From JANMZR01 sp031383555 (GTDB taxonomy: Bacteria > Bacteroidota > Bacteroidia > Cytophagales > Spirosomataceae), in assembly GCA_031383555.1 (NCBI GenBank), contig JANMZR010000433.1, forward strand, positions 1-17,973: 17,973 nt of DNA, written 5' to 3'. Shown here piece after piece: positions 8,811-15,924 of the stretch; positions within the stretch are counted from its first letter, which is position 1, and every line of letters begins with the position of its first letter. The position numbers and the translations under genes were made by a program. Below the pieces are notes generated by a model. The model was not told the DNA's origin. It saw nothing but the letters and a program-made list of their open reading frames with translations, and made no database searches.

Positions 8811-8829
8811 ACTAATCTTATCGATTAGT
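8811..8829. repeat. Palindrome in the LOG/YeeE divergent promoter region
   Basis: Perfect 7-base arms, ACTAATC (8811-8817) and GATTAGT (8823-8829), surround a 5-base spacer TTATC. The element sits midway in the 79-base spacer between two divergent genes. Its dyad symmetry and size suit a dimeric regulator's operator, or it could form a short hairpin in the LOG leader RNA. No regulator gene is adjacent. Arms of seven bases can occur by chance in AT-rich DNA. Confidence 0.4.
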
Positions 8830-8873
8830 AAACATTTTGAACTAATTTTAAACAAATTTACTAAAAATAATTC

Positions 8874-9431
8874 ATGGAATTTCTCAAACAACCTTGGCAT
8901 TGGTCAATCGCAGGCCTATTAATTGGCCTTACAGTACCCATTTTACTACTGTTAGGCAACAAGCCATTTGGCATTTCATCAACACTAAGGCAAGTTTGCG
9001 CAGCTTGTGTCCCTGCAAAAATTCCCTTTTTCAACTACGATTGGAAAAAAGATACTTGGAACTTATTTTTCGTAGTAGGTATTTTTTTAGGTGGCTTTTT
9101 AGCCGTACAATTTTTAGCCGACCCCAACCCAATTCAAATTGCCGAAAGCACAAAAGCAGAATTGGAAGCATTTGGGATTACCGATTTTAAAAGCTTGTTA
9201 CCAAATGATATTTTTTCATTTGACCAACTTTTAACTTTTAAAGGTTTCATTTTCATAGTTTTGGGAGGATTTTTGGTTGGCTTCGGTACACGCTGGGCCA
9301 ATGGCTGTACATCAGGGCATTCAATAATGGGTCTTTCTAATTTGCAATGGCCTTCATTGGTGGCCACTATTTGCTTTTTTATTGGTGGGCTTTTTATAAC
9401 ACATTTTATTTTTCCATTAATTTTTAATTAA
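8874..9431 (+). CDS. YeeE/YedE-family transporter, N-terminal half protein
   Basis: The 185-residue membrane protein corresponds to one half of the YeeE/YedE (TsuA-like) family, whose characterized member imports thiosulfate through a cysteine-lined path. Membrane helices are visible at about 12-28, 63-81, 122-138 and 160-183. The signature GFGTRWANGCTSGHSIMG (136-153; Cys145) is intact, and a second cysteine pair occurs in QVCAACVP (Cys42, Cys45). The second half of the transporter is encoded by the next gene, 55 bases downstream, so the two products very likely assemble together. Supply of thiosulfate or another reduced sulfur species is likely, but neighbours commonly linked to these pairs (rhodanese, persulfide dioxygenase-type metallohydrolase, ArsR regulator) are absent here. 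The start ATG follows an A-rich leader. Confidence 0.9.
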   Translation: MEFLKQPWHWSIAGLLIGLTVPILLLLGNKPFGISSTLRQVCAACVPAKIPFFNYDWKKDTWNLFFVVGIFLGGFLAVQFLADPNPIQIAESTKAELEAFGITDFKSLLPNDIFSFDQLLTFKGFIFIVLGGFLVGFGTRWANGCTSGHSIMGLSNLQWPSLVATICFFIGGLFITHFIFPLIFN

Positions 9432-9486
9432 AAGCTTTAATTAAGAATCATTTATACAGGGTTTTGCCCACAAACAAATAAAAACT

Positions 9487-9906
9487 ATGAACATAACTTC
9501 AAACCTAAAATTCCTATTTATTGGCGTCTATTTTGGAATTATTTTTGTAAAAGCCGAAATCATTTCATGGTTTAGAATTCAAGAAATGTTCCGCTTTCAA
9601 TCCTTCCACATGTACGGTGTAATCGGTACTGCCATTGCAGTTGGAATGGTTTCAATATTTATAATTAAAAAATTCAATATCAAAACTATTTCAGGAGAAA
9701 AAATAGAAATTGAGCCAAAGCCTTTTACCAAGGGAAATATTTATGGTGGACTACTCTTTGGCTGTGGCTGGGCATTAACTGGAGCCTGCCCAGGGCCTCT
9801 TTACGCACTTATGGGTGCTGGTTTTGGGGTAATTTCAATTGCATTTTTGATGGCCTTAGTGGGCACTTGGACCTATGGGTATTTTAAAGAAAAATTGCCC
9901 CATTAA
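9487..9906 (+). CDS. YeeE/YedE-family transporter, C-terminal half protein (DUF6691-like)
   Basis: This 139-residue membrane protein is the companion half of the split YeeE/YedE transporter. Helices appear near 7-25, 43-61, 85-104 and 107-131. The family signature GCGWALTGACPGPLYALMGAG (Cys93 and Cys101) is present; in full-length relatives it is the inverted-repeat counterpart of the GCTSGH motif in the first half. Together the two genes encode about 324 residues, close to the length of single-chain family members. The function is inferred to be uptake of a sulfur compound across the inner membrane. A 9-base inverted repeat begins at the last base of its stop codon, which may end this transcript before the separate mrdA promoter. 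Confidence 0.88.
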   Translation: MNITSNLKFLFIGVYFGIIFVKAEIISWFRIQEMFRFQSFHMYGVIGTAIAVGMVSIFIIKKFNIKTISGEKIEIEPKPFTKGNIYGGLLFGCGWALTGACPGPLYALMGAGFGVISIAFLMALVGTWTYGYFKEKLPH

Positions 9907-9940
9907 TATTCAAAATAATAGTTACAATTTATTTGAATAT
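9906..9940. repeat. Inverted repeat directly after the YeeE pair
   Basis: Arms ATATTCAAA (9906-9914) and TTTGAATAT (9932-9940) pair perfectly over 9 bases; with one bulged base the stem can extend by three more pairs. It starts at the last base of the preceding stop codon and ends 8 bases before the TTG element of the predicted mrdA promoter. No T-tract follows on either strand, so it is not a standard intrinsic terminator. It may protect the 3' end of the YeeE transcript or act as an operator for the next promoter. Confidence 0.45.
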
Positions 9941-9948
9941 CAGAAGAA

Positions 9949-9976
9949 TTGGAACGAAATTTGCAATATAATTTTG
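9949..9976 (+). promoter_or_regulatory. Predicted Bacteroidota-type promoter for mrdA-rodA
   Basis: A TTG at 9949-9951 is followed after 17 bases by TAATTTTG at 9969-9976, an exact match to the TAnnTTTG -7 box used by the primary sigma factor of this phylum, with spacing inside the known 17-23 range. It would start transcription roughly 145 bases before the mrdA ATG. Such boxes occur by chance in AT-rich DNA, but this is the only one in the window seen with a correctly spaced partner. Confidence 0.45.
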
Positions 9977-10125
9977 TCCAATCTATTAATTATTCCGTAA
10001 AATATAAAAAATTAAAGAACTTGAAAAGGCTTATTTGCTCTTTTCAGATTTTTATTTTTTTACTATATATTTTAAAGTTTTGGCAATTTTATTAACAATA
10101 CCATTTTCATTTCAAATCAGAAACA

Positions 10126-12036
10126 ATGCAAGACGAAAACAGAACCATAATCATTCGTGGATTTATTTTTTTTGTAGCAATTGTTTATTTGTGTCGTTTA
10201 TTTTATTTGCAAGTTATCGACAACAGTTATATTGAGGCTGCCGAAGACAACGCCATTCAAAAAGTAACTGAAATTCCGTTTAGAGGCCTAATTTATGATC
10301 GGAACAAAAAATTAATTGTATCCAATGCACCTGTATATGATTTATATGTTACGCCTAAAAAAGTAAAAAATATAGACACCGTTCGCTTCTGCAATTTATT
10401 TCAAATATCAATTGACGAATTCAAAGATAAAATTGAAAGGGCGAAAATCTATTCTTATCAAAGGCCTACCCTTTTTATCAGACAACTTTCAATTGAAGAT
10501 TTCGCAAAGGTGCAAGACGACCTTGTTGACTTTCAAGGTTTTAGCTTTCAAACTTCCGCTTTTAGAAAATACCATTCAAGTGGAGTTGCCAACGCAATTG
10601 GCTATGTAGGCGAAATAAGCGAGAAAGATTTAGAGAAAAGCACTGAAGATTATTATAGGCAAGGTGATTATATTGGATTATCAGGTATTGAAAAATATTA
10701 TGAGAGCTATTTGAGGGGGAAAAAAGGCATAAAATACATAATGAAAAACTCCAAAGGAGCTGAAAAAGGAGCATATAAAAATGGCGAGTTGGACGTTCCT
10801 TCGGTTCCCGGAAAAACCTTATATTCGTCAATAGACCTTGACTTACAAAATTTAACAGATAGCTTAATGCAAAACAAAGTGGGGAGTGCAATAGCCATAG
10901 AACCAAATACGGGTGAAATTTTAGCTTTGGTTTCAGCCCCTTCTTACGACCCAAAGCTACTTTCAGGTAGAAATTTTCGTAAAACTTATGGCAAATTGGT
11001 GATGGACCCGATGAGGCCATTGTTAAATAGGCCTATTCAAGCACGATACCGACCTGGTTCAACATTTAAAACTATTCAGTCGCTAGTAGCTTTGCAACAA
11101 GGAGTAATAACACCCTCATTTACTGCCAGCCATGCGGGTTCGCCCATAGCATGCACGCACAACCACCCTGTTTCTAGCTCTGTAATGATGGGTCTTCAGC
11201 AGTCGTGCAATCCTTATTATTATTTTGTATTTAGGAGGTTTATGTTGGATCAGAATCTTTCAGAAACAAATATTTTCAAAAGATCGGCAATTAATTTGAA
11301 GCTTTGGGATGAAATGGTTGCCAAATTTGGAATAGGTCAAAAATTAGGGGTTGATTTGCCTTCTGAAATAAAAGGTATACTTCCGGATGTCGCTTTTTAC
11401 AATAAAATTTATAAAGGCCCCAATACTTGGAAGTTTTCAAATATTTACTCACTGGCTATAGGTGAAGGAGAAGTGACTGTTAGTCCGATGAAAATGGCCA
11501 ATGTAGCTTGTATTCTGGCCAATAGAGGTTACTACATTACACCGCATATTGTTAAGGGAATAGGTACACCCGGCTCCATACTCAGACAATATTCAGAAAG
11601 AAAATATGTTGGGATTGATAAAAAACATTTTGATGTAGTGGTGGAGGGCATGCATCGTGCGGCGAGTCCTGGAGGCACACTATCGAGTGGGGCCATTATG
11701 GCTGACATTTCTATTTGTGGTAAAACTGGTACCTCGCAAAACCGAGTAGGTAAAGACCATGCGATTTTTATTTGTTTTGCGCCTCGTGATAATCCCAAAA
11801 TTGCAATAGCGGTTTTTGTGGAAAACGGAGGCTTTGGAGGATCGGCTTCTGGGCCAGTGGCTTCACTAATGATTGAGCAATATTTAAAAGGGAAAGTCGA
11901 AAGGCAAGCCTATAAAGAGCAAGTAATAGCTACAAATTATTCGAAAAATGTAGTATCTAAATCAATTGCAATAAAAACAAATTCTGGTGAACTCATAACT
12001 CCAAAAGCAGAAATAAAAGCTGCGGTAATTCCATAA
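10126..12036 (+). CDS. mrdA: Penicillin-binding protein 2, elongation-specific peptidoglycan transpeptidase
   Basis: The 636-residue class B penicillin-binding protein has a short cytoplasmic start, one membrane helix (about 9-28), a pedestal/dimerization domain (about 45-225) containing the RGLIYDRNKK motif (53-62), and a C-terminal transpeptidase domain. The three active-site motifs are intact: SxxK as Ser312-Lys315 in PGSTFK, SxN as Ser360-Cys361-Asn362 in QQSCNP, and KTG as Lys533-Gly535 in CGKTGTSQN. It crosslinks peptidoglycan in the periplasm during lateral wall growth and works with RodA, whose gene follows after 21 bases. Assignment to PBP2 rather than PBP3/FtsI rests on this pairing and on overall sequence. 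MreBCD genes, which often precede mrdA in this phylum, are not upstream here; the YeeE pair is. A promoter candidate lies about 150 bases before the start. Confidence 0.95.
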   Translation: MQDENRTIIIRGFIFFVAIVYLCRLFYLQVIDNSYIEAAEDNAIQKVTEIPFRGLIYDRNKKLIVSNAPVYDLYVTPKKVKNIDTVRFCNLFQISIDEFKDKIERAKIYSYQRPTLFIRQLSIEDFAKVQDDLVDFQGFSFQTSAFRKYHSSGVANAIGYVGEISEKDLEKSTEDYYRQGDYIGLSGIEKYYESYLRGKKGIKYIMKNSKGAEKGAYKNGELDVPSVPGKTLYSSIDLDLQNLTDSLMQNKVGSAIAIEPNTGEILALVSAPSYDPKLLSGRNFRKTYGKLVMDPMRPLLNRPIQARYRPGSTFKTIQSLVALQQGVITPSFTASHAGSPIACTHNHPVSSSVMMGLQQSCNPYYYFVFRRFMLDQNLSETNIFKRSAINLKLWDEMVAKFGIGQKLGVDLPSEIKGILPDVAFYNKIYKGPNTWKFSNIYSLAIGEGEVTVSPMKMANVACILANRGYYITPHIVKGIGTPGSILRQYSERKYVGIDKKHFDVVVEGMHRAASPGGTLSSGAIMADISICGKTGTSQNRVGKDHAIFICFAPRDNPKIAIAVFVENGGFGGSASGPVASLMIEQYLKGKVERQAYKEQVIATNYSKNVVSKSIAIKTNSGELITPKAEIKAAVIP

Positions 12037-12057
12037 AAAAACTGAATCGAAATAATT

Positions 12058-13338
12058 ATGGCAAAAAATAGATCCCAGTTTTCAAATCTCGATACGCTTT
12101 CAGTTGCGCTTTTTGCAATTTGTGTTATTTTAGGGTGGATTAACGTATATGCTGCAGTGTATAATCCTGAAGTTGACACTCGTTTTTTTGATATTAGCAC
12201 TAATTCTGGTCGACAATTTATTTGGATATTGGCATCCATTATTATTATTATATTTATTATAGTTACCGACTATAAATTTTACGATACTTTTGCCTTTGTC
12301 ATTTACGGCTTTATTATATTTCTTTGCATTTTGGTAATATTTATTGGGGCCAATATAAAAGGATCGCATTCATGGTTCAAAATTGGCGACTTTACACTCC
12401 AACCTGCAGAATTTGCAAAAATGGCTACCAGTTTGGCTCTAGCCAAATACTTGAGTTCGCCCAATGTAACACTCAATAAAGTAAGGGATAGGATAATTTC
12501 AGCAGCTTTTGTGCTCGTGCCACTCATAATTATATTATTGGAAAAAGAAACCGGTGTTGCCTTAGTGTTCGTTAGCTTTATAATTATACTTTATAGGGAA
12601 GGGCTACCTGGCATATTCCCGTTAGTAATCATTTTAGGAGGCATTTTAGCAGTATTAGGCCTCGTTATTCCCCCAATTTTTGTAATGATTGGCCTTGCCT
12701 TATTGGCATTTTTAGTTTATTATTTTTTACCTAAATATGAGAAAAATACAAAAAATATTGTGGTAATTGGGTTGATATTTTTTGCTATGTCTGCCATTGT
12801 ATTTTCGGTGGATTTTGTGGTAAATAAAGTTTTAGAACCACACCAACGCAAACGAATAGAAATATTGTTCAATCCTGACTCCGACCCTCGAGGTGATGGT
12901 TATAATGTGACCCAGTCAAAAATAGCAATTGGCTCAGGAGGATTTTTAGGTAAAGGGTTTTTGGAAGGTACTCAAACAAAATTTGATTTCGTGCCGGAGC
13001 AAAGTACTGATTTTATATTTTGTACCATTGGCGAGGAATATGGTTTTATTGGTAGTTTGGCTGTGGTAAGTTTAATTATAGGCTTATTATTAAGAATTAT
13101 GTTTTTGGCCGACCGACAACGATCCAAATTTGCCAGAATATATGGATATTGTATTGTATCGATTATTTTTTTCCACTTTATGATAAATATTGGAATGACA
13201 ATAGGCCTTATGCCTGTAGTTGGTATTCCACTACCCTTTTTTAGCTATGGTGGCTCTAGCTTATGGTCATTCACTATGATGTTATTCATATTTTTAAAAT
13301 TGGATGCCCATCGTTCACAACTACTTTCTAGGTATTAA
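12058..13338 (+). CDS. rodA: RodA, SEDS-family peptidoglycan glycosyltransferase
   Basis: The 426-residue polytopic protein (about ten helices) is the SEDS glycan polymerase that works with PBP2 in the rod/elongasome complex, polymerizing lipid II. Family motifs: GSHSWFKIGDFTLQPAEFAK (102-121), DPRGDGYNVTQSKIAIGSGG (276-295), where the first Asp corresponds to the catalytic Asp proposed for RodA, PEQSTDFIF (313-321), GEEYGF (325-330) and the C-terminal GIPLPFFSYGGSS. An extra hydrophobic segment near 185-250 makes it longer than E. coli RodA (370 residues), as in other Bacteroidota. The usual QPDxG segment reads EKETG (162-166), a conservative but unusual form. It follows mrdA by 21 bases and is surely cotranscribed. 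Confidence 0.95.
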   Translation: MAKNRSQFSNLDTLSVALFAICVILGWINVYAAVYNPEVDTRFFDISTNSGRQFIWILASIIIIIFIIVTDYKFYDTFAFVIYGFIIFLCILVIFIGANIKGSHSWFKIGDFTLQPAEFAKMATSLALAKYLSSPNVTLNKVRDRIISAAFVLVPLIIILLEKETGVALVFVSFIIILYREGLPGIFPLVIILGGILAVLGLVIPPIFVMIGLALLAFLVYYFLPKYEKNTKNIVVIGLIFFAMSAIVFSVDFVVNKVLEPHQRKRIEILFNPDSDPRGDGYNVTQSKIAIGSGGFLGKGFLEGTQTKFDFVPEQSTDFIFCTIGEEYGFIGSLAVVSLIIGLLLRIMFLADRQRSKFARIYGYCIVSIIFFHFMINIGMTIGLMPVVGIPLPFFSYGGSSLWSFTMMLFIFLKLDAHRSQLLSRY

Positions 13339-13405
13339 TTTCAATTTTTCAATAGCATTCATCAAAGTCCAAATGCCACTGATACTTTCAAATCGGTAAT
13401 AAACT

Positions 13406-14638
13406 ATGCTAGACCGTAAAACCAAAATTTTAATCGCAGTAGCCTCATTGGGCTATTTTGTGGATGCTTTTGACCTAATTCTTTTTGGAGTGGTTAGAGT
13501 GCCAAGCTTGAAAAGTTTAGGCTTATCGGATGTTGAAATTTTACAAAAAGGTCAACAATTATTTAATTACCAACTGATTGGAATGCTTATTGGTGGTGTT
13601 TTTTGGGGAATATTAGGTGATAAAAAAGGAAGGAAATCAGTATTATTTTCTTCAATAATAATCTATTCAATAGCTAATTTTCTAAATGGCTTTGTAACCA
13701 ATATAGACCAATACGCAATACTCAGATTTATTGCAGGCGTTGGGCTTGCCGGTGAACTTGGTGTAGGCGTTACACTTGTAAGCGAAACATTGCCACAATC
13801 GAAAAGAGGCTACGGCTCCACAATAATTGCCACTTTTGGCGCATTAGGAGCACTTACTGCTCCTTTACTTTACAAAATATTTCAGACAATAAACCTTCCT
13901 TTTGAAGTTTGGCGAGCCACATATTTTTTAGGTGGTATTCTTGGTTTTTTACTTTTACTATTAAGGCTTGGAGTTATGGAATCAGCAATGTTTAATAATA
14001 TAAGTAATCAAGCCAATAGAGGCAATTTTTTAAAAATATTTACAAAAAAAACTAGCTTTCAAAAATACCTTTTTTGTATTTTATTGGGCCTCCCCGTTTG
14101 GTATATTATTAGTATTTTGGCCTTAATTGCCCCTGAAATGGCAGTTGCTTTAAAAGTAAATGGAAAAATTGAAGGTGGCAATGTAATCTTTTACTTTTAT
14201 CTCGGTCTTGCGATTGGTGACTTTGCTTGTGGGCTTATTAGCCAGTTTTTGAAAAGTCGAAAGAAAACTATTTACCTTTATTTAACAGCATCCATAATTA
14301 TGTCATGGATTTATTTACATGTTAAAGGTATTTCATCAAACACATTTTATTTCATTTGTTTTTTACTTGGAATTGTAGCTGGATTTTGGGCCTTATTCAT
14401 TATGATTTCGTCAGAACAATTTGGTACAAATATTCGTGCCACAGTAACAACATCCGTTCCTAATTTTGTAAGAGGGGCAGTTGTATTAATAAATATGGCA
14501 TTTTTAGCCATTGCAAAAACCTATGGAATTATCAATTCGGCCATTGTAATTGGGGCTATTTGTTTTGGGTTGGCCTTATTATCAAACTACTTTTTAGCTG
14601 AAACTTTTCAAAAAGATTTAGATTATTTGGAGGAATAA
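13406..14638 (+). CDS. MFS transporter, metabolite:H+ symporter-like
   Basis: The 410-residue protein has twelve predicted helices and the hallmarks of the major facilitator superfamily. The first helix contains GYFVDAFDLILFG (16-28) with acidic residues Asp20 and Asp23, as in the sugar and aromatic/organic-acid H+ symporter groups. Motif A in the loop after TM2 is GDKKGRK (71-77). Arg107 with GVGLAGELGVG (111-121) and Glu127 fit TM4 of those groups. A central cytoplasmic loop lies near 195-220, and the C-terminal half repeats the fold without a strong motif. It starts 67 bases after rodA on the same strand and could be read through from that operon, yet a role in wall synthesis has no direct support. 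The substrate cannot be inferred. It converges with atpH, with the terminator of that operon between them. Confidence 0.88.
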   Translation: MLDRKTKILIAVASLGYFVDAFDLILFGVVRVPSLKSLGLSDVEILQKGQQLFNYQLIGMLIGGVFWGILGDKKGRKSVLFSSIIIYSIANFLNGFVTNIDQYAILRFIAGVGLAGELGVGVTLVSETLPQSKRGYGSTIIATFGALGALTAPLLYKIFQTINLPFEVWRATYFLGGILGFLLLLLRLGVMESAMFNNISNQANRGNFLKIFTKKTSFQKYLFCILLGLPVWYIISILALIAPEMAVALKVNGKIEGGNVIFYFYLGLAIGDFACGLISQFLKSRKKTIYLYLTASIIMSWIYLHVKGISSNTFYFICFLLGIVAGFWALFIMISSEQFGTNIRATVTTSVPNFVRGAVVLINMAFLAIAKTYGIINSAIVIGAICFGLALLSNYFLAETFQKDLDYLEE

Positions 14639-14650
14639 CAAAATTATTGA

Positions 14651-14684
14651 AATAAAAAAGCCCAATTAACATATTGAATCGGGC
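14651..14684 (-). terminator. Intrinsic terminator after atpH
   Basis: On the minus strand GCCCGATT and AATTGGGC form an 8-base-pair stem with one G-U wobble (plus-strand 14660-14667 and 14677-14684) around a 9-base loop, followed directly by TTTTTTATT. The stem can be lengthened by a G-U and two A-U pairs. On the plus strand the wobble becomes an A-C mismatch and no good T-tract follows, so it mainly serves the leftward ATP synthase operon. It lies 28 bases past the atpH stop, showing that the transcript ends there. Confidence 0.75.
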
Positions 14685-14711
14685 CTTAAATCTAATATTT
14701 TGTAGAATTTC

Positions 14712-15248
14712 TTAATTCAAAAACTCAACTTTCAAGTCGTTCAATTTTCTTTTTACTGAGGTGTCAACTTGCTTATCACCAACTCTTAATATATAGCCCC
14801 CAATTAAGTCGGCATTTACTTTTTCCTTCAAACTTATGTTTTTGCCAGTAGCATTGGCTACTAAGGCAATAAACTCTTTTCTCTGAGCATCATTCAAGTC
14901 GGAAACAGTAGTTACTTCTGCAGTCAAATTATTTTTCAGAACATCGTAAAGCCTCAAATATTCGGAGGCTAAAGATGGTAGTATCGATTCCCTGTTTTTA
15001 TTAGTAATTATTTCAAAAATTGATAAAGTCATGGGATTGATTTTATCTTTAAATATTTCCTTTAAAATAGAAAGCTTTTTGAAATGCTTTACCACTGGGC
15101 TTTTAAGTGCCAATTCAAAAGCACGATTTTCATTACAAACTTGGTCAAAAAGCTGCATATCTTTTTGAATAATTTCGGTAATACCTTTTTCCTCAGCTAA
15201 TTCTATTAGCGACTTTGCATATCGGTAAGCAACAGCTTGATCTGACAT
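14712..15248 (-). CDS. atpH: F0F1-ATP synthase delta subunit
   Basis: The 178-residue protein matches the delta/OSCP family: an N-terminal six-helix bundle beginning AVAYRYAKSLIELAEEKG (5-22) and the C-terminal signature ADLIGGYILRVGDKQVDTSVKRKL. Delta sits on top of F1 and links it to the b-subunit stalk. It is the last gene of the leftward cluster; a strong terminator follows after 28 bases, so atpA and atpG are not directly downstream as they are in the common atpBEFHAG order. The spacer to atpF is unusually long (127 bases) and its last part, immediately before this ATG, is a run of five A/T-rich heptamers. The start is supported by the family N-terminus. Confidence 0.96.
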   Translation of the reverse strand: MSDQAVAYRYAKSLIELAEEKGITEIIQKDMQLFDQVCNENRAFELALKSPVVKHFKKLSILKEIFKDKINPMTLSIFEIITNKNRESILPSLASEYLRLYDVLKNNLTAEVTTVSDLNDAQRKEFIALVANATGKNISLKEKVNADLIGGYILRVGDKQVDTSVKRKLNDLKVEFLN

Positions 15249-15253
15249 TCTTT

Positions 15254-15288
15254 AGATTTTGGATTTTAGATTTTAGATCTTAGCTTTT
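15254..15288. repeat. Five degenerate heptamers forming the atpH leader
   Basis: Read on the plus strand there are five consecutive 7-base units: AGATTTT, GGATTTT, AGATTTT, AGATCTT, AGCTTTT. The block ends 5 bases upstream of the atpH start, so in the mRNA it is an A-rich stretch just before the ATG. Variation between units shows an old, decayed tandem array. It resembles the short heptanucleotide tandem repeats known from cyanobacterial and some Bacteroidota intergenic regions. Confidence 0.7.
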
Positions 15289-15360
15289 GACAATACTAAA
15301 AAATGAAAATCTTTCTTTAATATATTTTAATTTCCCCCCAATCAGGAAGTTAGGGCAGCA

Positions 15361-15393
15361 GACGCTTCGGAGCAATTAATTCAATTTAGCGTC
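15361..15393. repeat. Inverted repeat spanning the atpF stop codon
   Basis: GACGCT (15361-15366) and AGCGTC (15388-15393) are perfect 6-base arms separated by 21 bases. One arm is the last codons of atpF and the other lies just beyond the stop. The region downstream on the minus strand is unusually G/C-rich for this DNA (a run of six G on that strand near 15344). A hairpin here could mark the 3' end of a processed upstream message. No T-tract follows. Confidence 0.35.
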
Positions 15394-15864
15394 TTTAATA
15401 AACTCAGAAACTAACTTTTCTTGAGAATTTTTATCAGAAAGTTCTTTACGAAGCACCTTTTCAGCTACATCTATTGTTAACAAAGCTGCCTCTCTACGTA
15501 ATAATGCTATTGCTGACTGCTTTTCATTTTCAAAAGCAATTCTGGCCTTTTCATTTTCAACACGAGCAGCTTCAGTAGCGGCAACTTTGGCCTCAACAAT
15601 CATATTATCGGCAGTAACTTTTGCATCTTTTATAATACCATCTCGAACAGCTTTGGCTTCAGCAACTAACTTTTCGTTACCCGATTTCATTTCTGCCATT
15701 TCTTCACGGGTTTTAGCTGCCATTTGCAAAGCATCATCAATTGATTGATCCCGCTCTTTTAATGAATTGATTATTGGCTTCCAAGCATATTTCGAAAGCA
15801 AAAAGAACAATGCACCAAAAACAACTAATTGCCAAAATATTAGGCCTAATTCTGGAGTTAACAT
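15376..15864 (-). CDS. atpF: F0F1-ATP synthase b subunit
   Basis: The 162-residue protein has the b-subunit layout: one N-terminal membrane helix (about 8-25, GLIFWQLVVFGALFFLL) with the conserved downstream KYAWKPI, then a long, charged, Ala/Lys/Glu-rich helix with coiled-coil character (about 35-150) forming the peripheral stalk, and a C-terminal segment that contacts delta. A single b gene is present with no b' copy, so a homodimeric stalk is expected. It follows atpE after 99 bases that contain a GC-rich hairpin, and precedes atpH after 127 bases, both long for this operon type. The start ATG has the usual A/T-rich leader. Confidence 0.96.
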   Translation of the reverse strand: MLTPELGLIFWQLVVFGALFFLLSKYAWKPIINSLKERDQSIDDALQMAAKTREEMAEMKSGNEKLVAEAKAVRDGIIKDAKVTADNMIVEAKVAATEAARVENEKARIAFENEKQSAIALLRREAALLTIDVAEKVLRKELSDKNSQEKLVSEFIKDAKLN

Positions 15865-15924
15865 AATCTTATTTTTTTAAAATTTATTTTTATTTGTAAA
15901 TCACTTTCTTGTTTAGGTAAAATC

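Noticed and set aside
10562..11020. 152-codon open frame on the minus strand
   Set aside because: It is entirely antisense to the transpeptidase region of mrdA, has no recognisable motif and an unnatural Leu/Phe/Cys-rich composition; a shadow of the real gene.
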